Source: Mallotus nudiflorus (taxonomy: Eukaryota > Streptophyta > Magnoliopsida > Malpighiales > Euphorbiaceae). From it: DNA of 64,000 bases. A program made the translations under genes and the position numbers. This document shows positions 23,599 to 35,100 of this stretch, piece by piece. The stretch covers positions 248,001 to 312,000 of the forward strand of contig CANTUR010000606.1 of NCBI GenBank assembly GCA_947683625.1, in the 5' to 3' direction. Below the pieces are notes generated by a model. The model was given only the letters and a program-made list of their open reading frames with translations. It was not told the DNA's origin and made no database searches. Within the stretch, counting starts at the first letter, position 1; each line of letters begins with the position of its first letter.

Positions 23599-24446
23599 AG
23601 ATCTATCTCTATTTCCATGGCCATTTGTTTGGTTTATAGCAATATTAAGGAGGCAAAGTCATTCAAGGTTAGACATATGAATAATTCCATTACATCTTTC
23701 ATAGATTGCAGATTCATAGTTTAATGAAAAAACATGTAGTGATGCTCTTGATCAGTTGGTTGAAGCCCCCTCTCGGCTGGATAAAAATCAATACAGATAG
23801 GGCGACTCATGGCGCTTCAAGCTAGTCAGGAGATGGCAGGGTGTTTTGTGATCATCGTGGAAATGCCATTGCTTCTTTTTGCTGCTTTGTTAGGAATTTA
23901 TTATGCCTTCGAGGACAAGCTTCAAGCTATTATCATTGCCCTCAAAAGAGCAGTTGGTTTGCCATATTTTTATTTCTGGTTGGAATGTGATTCTGCTCAT
24001 ATCGTTCAGCTTAATCATCAAAGAAGTGATGCTGTCCCATGGAGTTGCGTAGGGATTGGGAGTTTTGCTTATGCACTTTTTATAGTATAAAGATTCATGT
24101 AAGTCATATTTATAGAGAAGAAAATTGTGTTGCTGATTGCCATTCCGTTTTGGGCATTGGGTTGCAAACTATTCAGTGGTGGGATTCCTATCTTAGACAA
24201 GCGCTTGAGGCCATATTCCATGATGCTATGGAATGGGAACATTTTAGATTTTTTTTATTTCTTTCTTTTGTTGATTTATATTTTTATGGGTTGTATTGCT
24301 ACTTTGTATTTCTTTTTTATTATTAATAAGGATGAAAGTTTCATATGATGTAGGTGCTACAAAGGTGCTAGCCTAGTTAGGATGTCTTGGTGCACTTTCT
24401 GATAATTCTTTCTCCAATTTTATAAAAAAAAATTAAATGAAGTTAT

Positions 24447-24690
24447 TTGTTATTAATTACTTTTTAATAAGGGTAAAATAGTCTAAGTATAAAATAAATA
24501 CAAATCAACTATCAACTGATGAGAAAAAACTCCAAAATAGAGCTTATTAAATCAGCAGTTGTTTTAAATAAATAGCTATTAGCTACTAATTTTGGAGTTT
24601 TACCAAATACTTAAATTATATTTGATTGAGGAAAAACTTCAATTAGCTAAACCAAACGCTCCATTAATATTTCTATTTTATATTTCTCCC
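24447..24690. mobile_element. Right arm of the hAT-like MITE
   Basis: It follows the right LINE duplication. It contains TTTTGGAGTTTTACCAAATA and ends near CTAAACCAAACGCTCC, the complement of a GGAGCGTTTGG-type hAT end. Together with 5645-6063 it forms one MITE when the LINE is removed. Confidence 0.5.
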
Positions 24691-25580
24691 TAATTTAGGA
24701 GACAAGCAACCTATGGCAAGAATGCATTGGCCAGTCATTATAGGTTAGCCTTTGGATACTAAAACCTTTTTGTCCAAACCAAATTAACCAAATTAAAATA
24801 TAGAAAAGCTGTCACTGAGAAAGTAGTCAAATGGTAACTCCTCTCTAAGAGCATCATGAGGTGCAGAGTTCGAATCCTACCGTTATCTGGAGGGTTCAAA
24901 TCCTACAGTCATCAATTTAAAATGAGAGAACTACCCTCTGTTATACAGTCCATTGATGCCTAGATATTTAAAATCAATTCGATAACTGACTTTTTAAAAA
25001 TATTAATTATTTTAGTATTATTATATTTAATTATTTAAAATTAAAAAATAAAAATAAAAATTGATCGGTTAACTGAAAATTTTTAAATATAAAACTGAAC
25101 TAAATCATATCAAATTCCTCTTCAATTCAGTTTATTTCAATAAAAATTAAAAATTTTAAAATATATAATTGAATAAAACTGAATTGGGTCAGTTTGATTT
25201 TTTATTCGGCCCTAGTAGATGATGCAAATAACAAAAATTAATAGAATTTTCATTTAGAATATAATTTAAAAAATTGATCAGACTTACAATAAATAAATAA
25301 AAATTTATTTTGTTATCTAAAAACATGTTAGTAAAACTTAGTCAACTGTTTTTATTTTTAAAAATTTATAAGAATCGGTCCACAAAATACAATAGCATTA
25401 TAGAAAAATGTTAATTGAATAAAACCCTAAAGAACAAATCCTAGCTAATGGGGAAAAAAATTAACAAATAGCTTCAATAGCCAATCTATAAGCCATGGCA
25501 GAGCAACGTAAGTTTCCTAAGGCTTGTTCAGAGATCTAACACAAGCCTAAAAAAATAAACCAAAAATTAAATCATGCAAC
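24691..25580. other. Intergenic AT-rich DNA with SINE copy 2
   Basis: Apart from the SINE at 24815-24975 I see no gene, no terminal repeats and no motif-bearing frame. The sequence from 24980 is long runs of A and T with low complexity. Confidence 0.5.
24815..24975 (+). mobile_element. tRNA-derived SINE copy 2
   Basis: Box A-like TAGTCAAATGG lies at 24824-24834 and box B-like AGTTCGAATCC at 24867-24877. A partial second box B (GGTTCAAATCCTAC, about 24893) follows, so part of the tRNA-like head was duplicated. The body resembles that of copy 1 at 4285-4430. It is not a functional tRNA. Confidence 0.6.
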
Positions 25581-25639
25581 TCAACCTCACATGCAACAAC
25601 CAAAAAAAAAAAGAACAAAGTAAAGGGTTGTGTTAAAAA

Positions 25640-26136
25640 TCAAAAACCTATTTAACAATAGCTGAGACATCGACATGGCACTCATGGTTGGTGCTTGGGC
25701 TGAAAGATCCACACTGACCTTCAGGCAATCCAAAGCTAGCAAAAGTAATTTTAGAAAATGTTCCTCTATATAGACATTATAAATGTAAGGTATGGTCTTC
25801 ATGGCCATTTGCACAAACTTTACCAACAACAACTCTCAGGATATTAACTGGTAATGGGTTTCGTCCTAATTCTTCAAACACAACTAGTTGATTGTTGATT
25901 CTGTTCAGCCATCCTCTTGGGACATGGTAGTACCTTTGAGATGGCTTACCACACCCTGTGGTGCATTTCCTTTGTGTAATGCTAGAATTATAGTTTCCAA
26001 CATAACTACAAGGGGCATCGCAAGTGACATCACTTGGGGCAATATTATTTGTTTCCATTAATCCAAGCAGTTCCTTTGCCTAATCCAATTAGATCCACCA
26101 CCATAAGTTCTTCCCCTCTTTCTAAATCAAACATTG
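25640..26136 (-). pseudogene. Beta-galactosidase (GH35) pseudogene, C-terminal exon(s)
   Basis: The exon opens at 26136 after an intron-type GCAG acceptor and reads ERGEELMVVDLIGLGKGTAW. After a frame change it continues CSYVGNYNSSITQRKC, KPSQRYYHVPRGWLN and QLVVFEELGRNPLP, text typical of the C-terminal jelly-roll domains of plant GH35 enzymes. A further frame change gives KITFASFGLPEGQCGSFS, the start of the galactose-binding (SUEL-type) lectin domain. Stops separate the pieces. The N-terminal exons of what appears to be the same gene are at 44778-46212, so the nested insertions sit inside it. The middle exons are missing. Confidence 0.82.
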
Positions 26137-26159
26137 TCTGCGAATGAATAAATTAAAAA

Positions 26160-26292
26160 ATTTATATGATATTTCATAAACTTAAAAAAAATTAAATTCA
26201 TTAATTAAAATTTACCTAGGCTCAACCTCATTTATAAGTCCATATGATTATGCATGAGCCGACACTCACAAGGCTCGTGAACTTGTTTAACA
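26160..26292 (+). repeat. Copia LTR end (truncated) before the primer site
   Basis: The segment ends CTCGTGAACTTGTTTAACA directly before a primer-binding site. A related segment at 44440-44560 ends TTCGTGAACTTATTTAACA and shares TTTATAA..ATATG upstream. The outer edge is not visible; the LTR must be short or truncated because a beta-galactosidase exon lies at 26136. Confidence 0.55.
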
Positions 26293-26293
26293 A

Positions 26294-26304
26294 GGTATTA
26301 GAGC
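26294..26304 (+). promoter_or_regulatory. Copia primer-binding site
   Basis: GGTATTAGAGC differs by one base from GGTATCAGAGC, the site complementary to the 3' end of initiator methionine tRNA that many Copia elements use. It begins two bases after the LTR-type end TTTAACA and is followed by gag. Confidence 0.7.
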
Positions 26305-26369
26305 TTACTCATTGAAATCAAAAAAAAAATTATTGAATCGTTGAAATTAATTTTTTTTTCCTCTTATCC

Positions 26370-26840
26370 TTTAAATCCCTAGAATCTTTGAAACCATCAC
26401 CATTGAAAACACATTCATCATATCCCATGAAATACCCAATTTTATTCAAACTCTTCAAGATAATTATCCCTTTCCTACAGGAATTATTCTTGATGATACA
26501 AACTATCCTCTATGGTCACAACTCATGGAGATTTGAATTGGAGCTAGAAATAAATTTGGCTTCCTAACTGGCACATTGCAAAAATAACCACTAGGAGATA
26601 AAGCTTTAGAGACTTAGCTTACTGATAATAACTAAGTCAAAAGTTGGCTGATTGATTACATGAGTCTGACATTGATGCAGACATTCATCTGTCTTCCAAT
26701 AGTAAAGGAGATATGGGATGCTATCTCAAAAACTTTCTATGATGGATCTAATAAAACTCATTTATTTGAATTGAGCCAGAAATCATTCACTGCACATCAA
26801 AATGGTAGGTCGTTACCTCATATTATAATGAGCTGGTATA
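26370..26840 (+). pseudogene. Copia gag, N-terminal part, cut by the Gypsy insertion
   Basis: It reads IISHEIPNFIQTLQDNYPFP, then ILDDTNYPLWSQLMEI with a stop, GARNKFGFLTGTL, KSWLIDYMSLTLMQTFICLP, KEIWDAISKTFYDGS and FELSQKSFTAHQNGRSLP. This is the gag domain of Ty1/Copia elements (UBN2-type). It breaks off at 26841 and resumes at 43720 on the far side of the nested insertion. It has several stops and is inactive. Confidence 0.82.
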
Positions 26841-26845
26841 GGTGG

Positions 26846-27791
26846 TGGGGTTTAGCGCACACCAAAGTGTCTAGCGACAATAGCATTATGTGGGCTTAAG
26901 GCCCACTAGAAAATACGAAATAGGTTATAAAGCCTAATATGAGATGGAATCGCCACTTGGATAAAAGCCAAGACACACTGTACAATAATTATATCATATG
27001 AAGGTTTCCAGAAGCTGTCATCAAAGATCAGGTTCGGAAACTAAGTATGGGCATTTGAACACCCAACCTTGTGGTTGGCCTTTGTTTGTGTCTTGTAATT
27101 TATTACCTTTAATTGTTCAATAATTTCTTTATTACCACGCGAATTGTAATTTCCTTCAAATAATTATCTCATTATATAATTAAGCCTGAGTTTGCACATC
27201 AATTTTTTATATGCATTTGGTCCCAATATTCACCATAAGCAAAATAAATAATAATAATTTACAACCGTACATTCAAATCAAATGGGAGAAGGGATTAAGG
27301 ATTTCAATGTTTTGTTCAAATGAAAGTATAATAAATAAAAAATAAACAAGCATTAAATTATATAAAAATATAACAAAAGGGATAAGAAAGTTAGGTACTA
27401 AATCGAATGATAAAAATTATTTCGATTCCCTGCAACAAACACAATACAATTTTCCAACATATATAAAATTACACAAAAAGAACCATCGAGCCAATTCATG
27501 AATCAAATTGATGTAAGTAGGAATTGCAGTGATTTAACATTATCTCAAACAATGGTATAAAAATGATCATATAAAACAGACTAAAGGCGTGCAAGCAAGG
27601 AAATTCATAAAGATTCAAATCATGCATAATTTACAAGAAATGACAAATAGAACAGTTCAAAGGTCTGTCAAAGTGGCGATCGCCTCTTCTCATAATAGTG
27701 AGGTGACACCTCTTTGAACATAAGAGGAGTTGCCTGATCAATAGGCTAACACGACTCTCAAACTAGCAAATTTCTATTTCACGTAAAAATT
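26846..27791 (-). repeat. Left LTR (copy C), first part
   Basis: It starts TGGGGTTTAGCGCACACC and follows the right LTR closely: shared words include AATAGGTTATAAAGCCTAAT (GTC in the other copy), TTTGTTTGTGTCTTGTAATT and CATCGAGCCAATT. It is interrupted at 27791 by the Tekay element and resumes at 35338. GGCGATCGCC, a perfect 10-nt palindrome, lies near 27672. Confidence 0.8.
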
Positions 27792-29164
27792 TGTAATATC
27801 TCGTGTTTTTAAATATTTTAATACTGCATCGGGATATGCAGTGTTAATAATTTTGTATATATATATTGATATTTTTACGAGTTGATATGTATTTAAAACC
27901 TATTTTAATTATTATGTATTATTTAAAGTCCTTTACGTAAAATTTTCCCGGGACTTACATTTTCAGGGACATTTTCACGGAAATATTTTATTATTAATTA
28001 TTTTAAATAGATTTACGGACTTGCATGAACTCATACGTATTTTTAAATTACTAAATAAAGCCTATGTGTGTATATATTTATTTAATTAGGGTTTAATATA
28101 TTACCCTAATATTTTATTAATTATTTATTTATTTTATTGTTATTTAATTATTTTTATTTATTATTAAATTTTAAAATATTAAATTATATGTGTGTGGTGT
28201 ATATTTAATGTGTGTAATTTAATATTATTTTATTATATAGTGTAAAGTATATATATATATATACATATTATAAGTTAAAAATCAAAACTTTTGGAAAATT
28301 ACACATTTGCCCCCGAGCGCCTCCTTCTTCCCCGATTTGCTCCCATTGCCGTTCCACTGCTGCTACCACCGATTTCTTCCGTTGGTGTGCCGTCCGGCGT
28401 GCCACCACCTTCCCCAACCTTCCTCACCGCCTGTAGCAGCCGTTTCTGACGTCTAGAAGTGGATTTTGGCCGGAGAAGCCGAATTCCTCTTCACCGTCGA
28501 TCACGACGTTTCCAGCCACCATCTTCAACACTGCCAGTCTCTTTCTTCTCCTTGAGCTCCGGTGAGTGTAATTATAGCTTTCGTTTGAGCTGAAATGGTC
28601 TTCATTTGCTTAGGTTTCGAATTTTCGAATTCGGCAATTTTAGGGTTTTTGATTTTTTTAAACTTCGAATTATTTGATTCATGAAAAGTTCCTTCACAAA
28701 TGTTGTTCCCCTTACCTTAATCTATATGTATGAATTTTTGTAGAATTTTTGGAGATTATTTTGATTTTTGGGTATTTTTGAATATTTTAATATTATTTTC
28801 TAATTTTCGAAAATTAATTAATTAAATTATGAAATTGTATTTTATGATAATTATAGGTGTTGAAATGAATTATAGAAATTTATTTGGAATTTTTATGAAT
28901 TTCTAAGTATTTATTTTGAATTATTTAAGTTTATGTAATTATTGAAAAATAGGGTTAATTGTGTTTTTAATTGAATTTAATTAGTGATTTGAGTTTAATT
29001 ATTAATATTATTGATAGATATGTTGAGAAAATTAATTTTGGATAATTATACTATTTTTGGTGAATTTTTGAAGTAATTATAGTATATTTATATATATAAG
29101 GGTATTTTGATAATTTTACACGAAATTGACTAAAAATGTAATTTAATTGGTTTAATAGTTATTT
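27792..29164 (+). repeat. Tekay 5' LTR, 3'-truncated by internal deletion
   Basis: It matches 32107-33473 closely, with a few substitutions and a shorter TA run in the 3' copy. The match stops at TTAATAGTTATTTGAG. The GC-richer stretch at 28305-28560 and a donor-like GGTGAGT at 28561-28567 correspond to those in the 3' LTR. Confidence 0.88.
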
Positions 29165-32059
29165 GAGATTCCTGATGTTTTTCCCGAGGAGTTGTCAGGT
29201 TTACCATCTCACAGAGAGATTGAGTTCTGTATAGATGTGGTTCTAGGTATTACTCCTATATCTATGTCATCCTATAGAATGGCTCCTGCAAAGTTAAAAG
29301 AGTTGAAGGAGCAGTTGCAAGAGTTATTGGATAAGGGTTTTATCAGACCCAGTGTTTCTCATTGCGGTGCACCAATCCTGTTTATGAAGAAGAAGGATGG
29401 TATCCTGAGACTGTGCATTGACTACAGAGAGCTTAACAAGGTGACAGTAAAGAACAAGTATCCTCTTCCGAGGATAGATGACTTGTTTAATCAGCTACAA
29501 GGTGCACAGTTCTTTTCTAAGATTGACTTGAGGTCGGGTTATCATCAACTGCGGATTAGTGAAGCTGATATTCCTAAGACGGCATTCCGCATTAGATATG
29601 GCCATTATGAATTTCTGGTGATGTCTTTTGGGTTGACTAATGCACCAACAGCTTTTATGGACCTGATGAATAGGGTATTCAGACCTTATATTGATCAGTT
29701 TGTGGTAGTCTTCATTGATGATATACTGGTTTATTCGAGGAATATGGAGGAGCATGTATATCACTTGAGGATTGTACTGCAGACACTGAGAGATCATCAG
29801 CTTTATGCTAAATTCTCGAAGTGTGATTTCTGGATAGAGAGTGTTTCTTTTATTTGACACGTAGTGTCTAAAGAAGGTATCCAGGTTGATCCACAGAAGA
29901 TTGAGGCAGTGTCTGAATGGCCTAGACCGACTTCTATTATAGAGATTCAAAGTTTTCTGGGTTTAGCCGGGTATTATAGGTGGTTTGTGCATGATTTTTC
30001 CCGAATTGCATCCCCTATGACTCACTTGACTCAGAAGAATGTTAGATTCGAGTGGTCAGAAGCTTATGAGAATAGTTTTTAGTTGTTGAAGGAAAATTTG
30101 ACCACAGCGCCAGTATTAGCTTTGCCTAATAGTATGGACAAGTTCACAGTCTATTGTGATGCCTCTAAAATTAGCCTTGGTTGTGTGTTGATGCAGAATG
30201 GAAGGGTGATAGCCTATGCTTCGAGGCAGTTGAAGAAGCATAAGCAGAACTATCCCACACATGACCTAGAAATGGCTACAGTGATCTTTGCTTTGAAGAT
30301 TTGGAGACATTATTTGTACGGGGTGACTTGTGAGATATTTACTTATCACAAGAGCCTTAAGTATATTTTCCAGCAACGAGATTTGAATCTGAGGCAGAGG
30401 AGATGGTTGGAATTGTTGAAGGATTATAACTGTGAGATATTATATCATCCGGGTAAAGCTAATGTGGTAGCAGATGCCTTGAGTAGAAAGTCATCAGGCA
30501 GTCTTGCTCACATCGGTGTTGAGAGGAGACCATTGATCCAGGAGTTGCATCTATTGGTGGATCAAGGTTTGATGATGAAGATCAGTAGGTCAGGTGGACT
30601 GCTAGCTCAGTTTAAAGTATGATCTATACTGAGGGATAGGATTAAAGCAGCTCAGAGTTGAGATCCTATTCTAGAAGAGCTTGCAGAGAATGTTCGAGTA
30701 GGGAAGTTCACTGATTTCACACTTGATGATGATGGTGTGTTGTGGATCAGTGGTAGATTGTGTGTTCCTGATGTGGATGATTTGAGAGAAGAGATCCTAA
30801 AGGAAGCACATTCTACAGCCTACAGCGTTCATCCAGGTGTCACTAAGATGTACCACAGTATCAGAGATTTATACTGGTGGGATGGATTGAAGAAGGATGT
30901 CGCTGATTATGTTGCTAAGTGCTTGATGTGTCAGCAAGTGAAAGCCGAACATCAGAAGCCTTCTGGGAAGCTTCAACCTCTTCCTATTCCTGAGTGGAAG
31001 TGGGAAAGGATAGCTATGGATTTTGTGGTAGGTTTACCTCGTTCTAAGGATGGATACGAGTCCATCTGGGTGATTGTAGACAAGTTGACGAAGTCTGCAC
31101 ATTTCTTGCCGGTGACAACCACATATTCTGTAACTAGATTGGCGAAGTTGTATATGAAGCATATTGTGTGCCTTCATGGAGTACCTGTGTCCATTGTGTC
31201 AGATAGAGGTTCAGTGTTTACTTCTTATTTTTGGCAGAAGTTGCAGGAAGCGATGGGCACTAGGTTAGACTTCAGTACTGCTTTTCATCCTCAGACAGAT
31301 GGTCAATCTGAGAGGACGATCCAGACACTGAAAGATATGTTGAGGATGTGTGTCCTGGATTTGGGAGGTAGCTGGGATGATCATTTGCCACTCGTAGAGT
31401 TTGCATATAATAACAGCTACCCTAGCAGTATTGGCATGGCACCATATGAGGCGTTATATGGAAGGAAGTGTAGATCCCCGTTGAGTTGGGATGAGATTGG
31501 TGAGAGAGCTTTGACTGGACCTGAGATAGTTCAGGATGCTGCAGAGAAAGTCGCCATGATTAAGCGTAAATTAGAGACCATAGTTAGCAGACAGAAGAGT
31601 TATACGGATCCTAGGAGCAGAGATGTGGAGTTTCAGGTCAGAGATTTTATTTTTCTGAAGGTATCTCCGATGAAGGGTGTTATAAGATTTGGTAGGAAGG
31701 GTAAGTTAGCACCGAGATATATTGGACTGTTTGAGATTCTGGAGAGAGTTGGCACTGTTGCATATCGATTGGATTTGCCTCCGAGTATGTCACAGGTGCA
31801 TCCAGTATTTCATATCTCGATGCCGAGGAAGTATATCTCAGACCCTTCACACGTGTTGCAGCCTGACAGTGTAGAAGTGAGTGAAGATTTGACGTTTATG
31901 GAAGAACCTGTGGTGATCGTAGATTATCAAGTTCGACAATTGCGTTTGAAACAGATTCCGATGGTCAAGGTTCTGTGGCGTAGCGATAGAGTCAAGGAGC
32001 ATACGTGGGAGACTGAAGTTGAGATGCGAGCTTCTTACCCGTATCTCTTTCCTTCCTGA
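29165..32059 (+). pseudogene. Tekay pol: reverse transcriptase, RNase H, integrase, chromodomain; four in-frame stops
   Basis: One continuous frame. The start, EIPDVFPEELSGLP, lies upstream of the RT fingers. RT: LRSGYHQLRI, FLVMSFGLTNAPTAF, catalytic VVVFIDDILVYS. RNase H from about 30095: FTVYCDASKISLGCVL, YPTHDLEMATVIFALK, VVADALSRK. Integrase zinc region: HSTAYSVHPG to KCLMCQQVK. Core acidic sites: AMDFVVGLPRS, VSDRGSVFTS, QSERTIQTLKD. Chromodomain at the C-terminus: VVIVDYQVRQLRLKQIPMVK, HTWETE. Stops: TGA 29855-29857, TAG 30080-30082, TGA 30620-30622, TGA 30659-30661. There are no frameshifts, so decay is recent and only by point changes. No gag or protease remains. Confidence 0.92.
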
Positions 32060-32093
32060 TCCTGTTTTCTGGAATTCGGGGATGAATTCTTGT

Positions 32094-32106
32094 AAGGGGG
32101 GAAGAC
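32094..32106 (+). promoter_or_regulatory. Tekay polypurine tract
   Basis: AAGGGGGGAAGAC lies directly before the 3' LTR start TGTAATATCCC, the expected place for the plus-strand primer. It fixes the element's orientation. Confidence 0.8.
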
Positions 32107-35100
32107 TGTAATATCCCGTGTTTTTAAATATTTTAATACTGCATCGGGATATGCAGTGTTAATAATTTTGTATATATATATTGATATTTTTACGAGTTGA
32201 TATGTATTTAAAACCTATTTTAATTATTATGTATTATTTAAAGTCCTTTACGTAAAATTTTCCCGGGACTTACATTTTCAGGGACATTTTCACGGAAATA
32301 TTTTATTATTAATTATTTTAAATAGATTTACGGACTTGCATGAACTCATACGTATTTTTAAATTACTAAATAAAGCCTATGTGTGTATATATTTATTTAA
32401 TTAGGGTTTAATATATTACCCTAATATTTTATTAATTATTTATTTATTTTATTGTTATTTAATTATTTTTATTTATTATTAAATTTTAAAATATTAAATT
32501 ATATGTGTGTGGTGTATATTTAATGTGTGTAATTTAATATTATTTTATTATATAGTGTAAAGTATATATATATACATATTATAAGTTAAAAATCAAAACT
32601 TTTGAAAAATTACACATTTGCCCCCGAGCGCCTCCTTCTTCCCCGATTTGCTCCCATCGCCGTTCCGCCACTGCTACCATCGATTTCTTGCCGTTGGTGT
32701 GCCGTCCGGCATGCCACCACCTTCCCCAGCCTTCCTCGCCGCCTGTAACAGCCGTTTCCGACGTCTGGAAGTGGATTTTGGCCGGAGAAGCCGAATTCCT
32801 CTTCACCGTCAATCACGACATTTTCGGCCACCATTTTTGACACCGCAGGTCTCTTTCTTCTCCTTGAGCTCCGGTGAGTGTGATTCTAGCTTTGGTTTGA
32901 GCTGAAATGGTCTTCATTTGCTTAGGTTTCGAATTTTTGAATTCGGCCATTTTAAGATTTTTGATTTTTTTGAACTTCAAATTGTTTGATTCATGAAAAG
33001 TTCCTTCACAAATGTTGTTCCCCTTAGCTTAATCTACATGTATGGATTTTTTTAGAATTTTTGGAGATTATTTTGATTTTTGGGTATTTTTGAATATTTT
33101 AATATTATTTTCTAATTTTCGAAAATTAATTAATTAAATTATGAAATTGTATTTTATGATAATTATAGGTGTTGAAAAGAATTATAGAAATTTATTTGTA
33201 ATTTTTATGAATTTCTAAGTATTTATTTTGAATTATTTAATTTTATGTAATTATTGAAAAATAGGGTTAATTGTGTTTTTAATTGAATTTAATTAGTGAA
33301 TTGAGTTTGATTATTAATATTATTGATAGATATGTTGATAAAATTAATTTTGGACAATTATACTATTTTTGGTGAATTTTTAAAGTAATTATAGTATATT
33401 TATATATATAAGGGCATTTTGGTAATTTTACACGAAATTGACTAAAAATGTAATTTAATTGGTTTAATAGTTATTTAAGGTAAAAAAATGATTTCTACAA
33501 ATTATTTAGTATTTTTAACTAATTAAAACTATTTTTTCGTGAATTATTTTCAATTATATATATAATATACGATTTTTCTAAACAAAATGAGTTTTTATCG
33601 GTTTTTACTGTGTTTAAAGGTTAATTATGTAATTTCTACTTATAAAATGTATTTCTATGTTATAAGGATATTTTTGGAATTTCTATATTGTTCTGTGATT
33701 GTGGATCCCGATCGGTAGACTGTAGTTTGGAGTCCGACCGAGGGGTTGTGGATGAGTGGTTGAGCTTGTTTTTCGACGTGTGTTTCTTTGCAGGGTCGGC
33801 TCTACTCTTTGAGTAGAGAGATGTCCGTTTTACAGGGGAGGTTCTGCCAAATTTTTGGTAGAATTCTCGTAAAATGTGATATCCAGTCGAACCCTAATCC
33901 TGTTTTTGTGTTTAATATTCTAGATCGAGTTATAGGATTTTTTGTTAGGTTTATTCTGATTTCTGTCGTTATTGTTTGTTTAGTTGCGCCGAGACCGAGG
34001 CCTAGTGGACCAGGCCTGTCGGATCCATCTCGTGGAGCGCATTAAGTGTGAGTTACTATATTATATATATATGTTTAGGGTGCACGATTTAGAAAAATAT
34101 GTTTTATTTTGATTATCTATGCATGAATAATTCAATTATTACCTAAGTTTATTTTTAGTTTATTTTGGTTTATTTCCTATATATTTTGAATTATATACAT
34201 GTTTTTTTAATAAATTATATTTAAAATGTTTTTAAATATATTTCTAGCTTAATTTGTAATTTGATTGAATTTATTTGACGTATATATACTCGAGATATAC
34301 CGGGTTTACTTTTGGTATATTTCTGGTATATATATGGTTTATGTTGTTATTTTATTTAAATTCATGCATCATTTATTTTCATGAATGTACGTTTTATTTA
34401 TTAAATGAAGGATATCAATAGAACGTGCTACCTAGTGGGCAGCACTAGGACCGAGTACGTACCGGTGCGCTTATAGCATTTAGGCTATATTACTAACCTA
34501 TTTGTGGATAATGATTGGAATTGATTCATCTGATGTGTGAGATGTGATTTGGGTGTGATTGCTGGAGCTCGGTTGACCAAGTGTCTCGGGGCCAAACATA
34601 TTGACAGTCAGACTGCTGGAGCTCGATTGACTTAGTGTCTCGGGGCCAGTCTACTGTCCAAATGGAATAAGTGAATATATTTGGAATAAGTGAGCCTGTA
34701 TGGCTAGATTATTGTCTAACACTGTTTTCGAGGTTGCGATATTCTAGGGTTCTATGTGATCCTTCATAAACGATGATTTTCAATGAAATATATATAAAAT
34801 GATTTTATTGCATCTGTGTGTATTTGCCTGTATATATACATATTAGATATATATTGTTGATTTTATGCATTGCCATTTAGTATGCATGTATATATATTAT
34901 AGTAATTCACTCAGTGAGGTCTGACTCCACTCTGTTGACCATTTTTCAGGAGAGTCATCATCTTCAGACCTCAGTAGCAAGCTTGTACGCCAGATTTCTT
35001 TCGCCCCGGCTTCTTTGTGTAAACTGCTTCTCTGAGTCTTGAGTTTTATTTTATCTAGACACTGCAGTAGTCATTAAATATTTAAAGAGATGTTGTATTA

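Larger units (their letters stand above)
17902..24326 (+). pseudogene. LINE ORF2 (endonuclease, reverse transcriptase, RNase H), split by a solo LTR
   Basis: The start ATG at 17902 overlaps the ORF1 stop. Endonuclease pieces: NYRGI, FCKLHSPDILCLIE (about 17930-18015) and PSTWVLVSNRLG. Reverse transcriptase at 19168-20200: APGPNGF, LIPK, FRPIALSNFIFKVITKILANRL, QFGFIKSRHIKDCI, KLDICKAFD, and the catalytic FYVDDVLIFY near 19935-19965. Zinc-binding region about 20990-21150 (LCKCGF). The frame is cut after FHKRS at 21323 and resumes SIS after 23603. The RNase H domain at 23760-24130 ends HIYREENCVAD. Stops and frameshifts throughout. Confidence 0.85.
6064..24432 (+). mobile_element. L1-type LINE, full-length but decayed and interrupted twice
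   Basis: Bounded by the 14-bp duplication at 6050-6063 and 24433-24446, with a 3' A-tail at 24424-24432. Subtracting the Athila insertion (6749-17145 with its duplication) and the solo LTR (21324-23603 with its duplication) leaves about 5.7 kb, the usual size of a full plant L1. Order: 5' leader, ORF1 (from 6138), ORF2 with endonuclease, reverse transcriptase, zinc-binding region and a terminal RNase H domain, then a short 3' UTR. Both ORFs have many stops, so the element is inactive. Confidence 0.88.

Noticed and set aside
32579..32905. Overlapping reading frames on both strands in the GC-rich block of the Tekay LTR
   Set aside because: They lie in an LTR that is also present at 28305-28560 and, inverted, at 39620-39900. 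They have no domain and overlap on opposite strands; this is untranslated LTR sequence.
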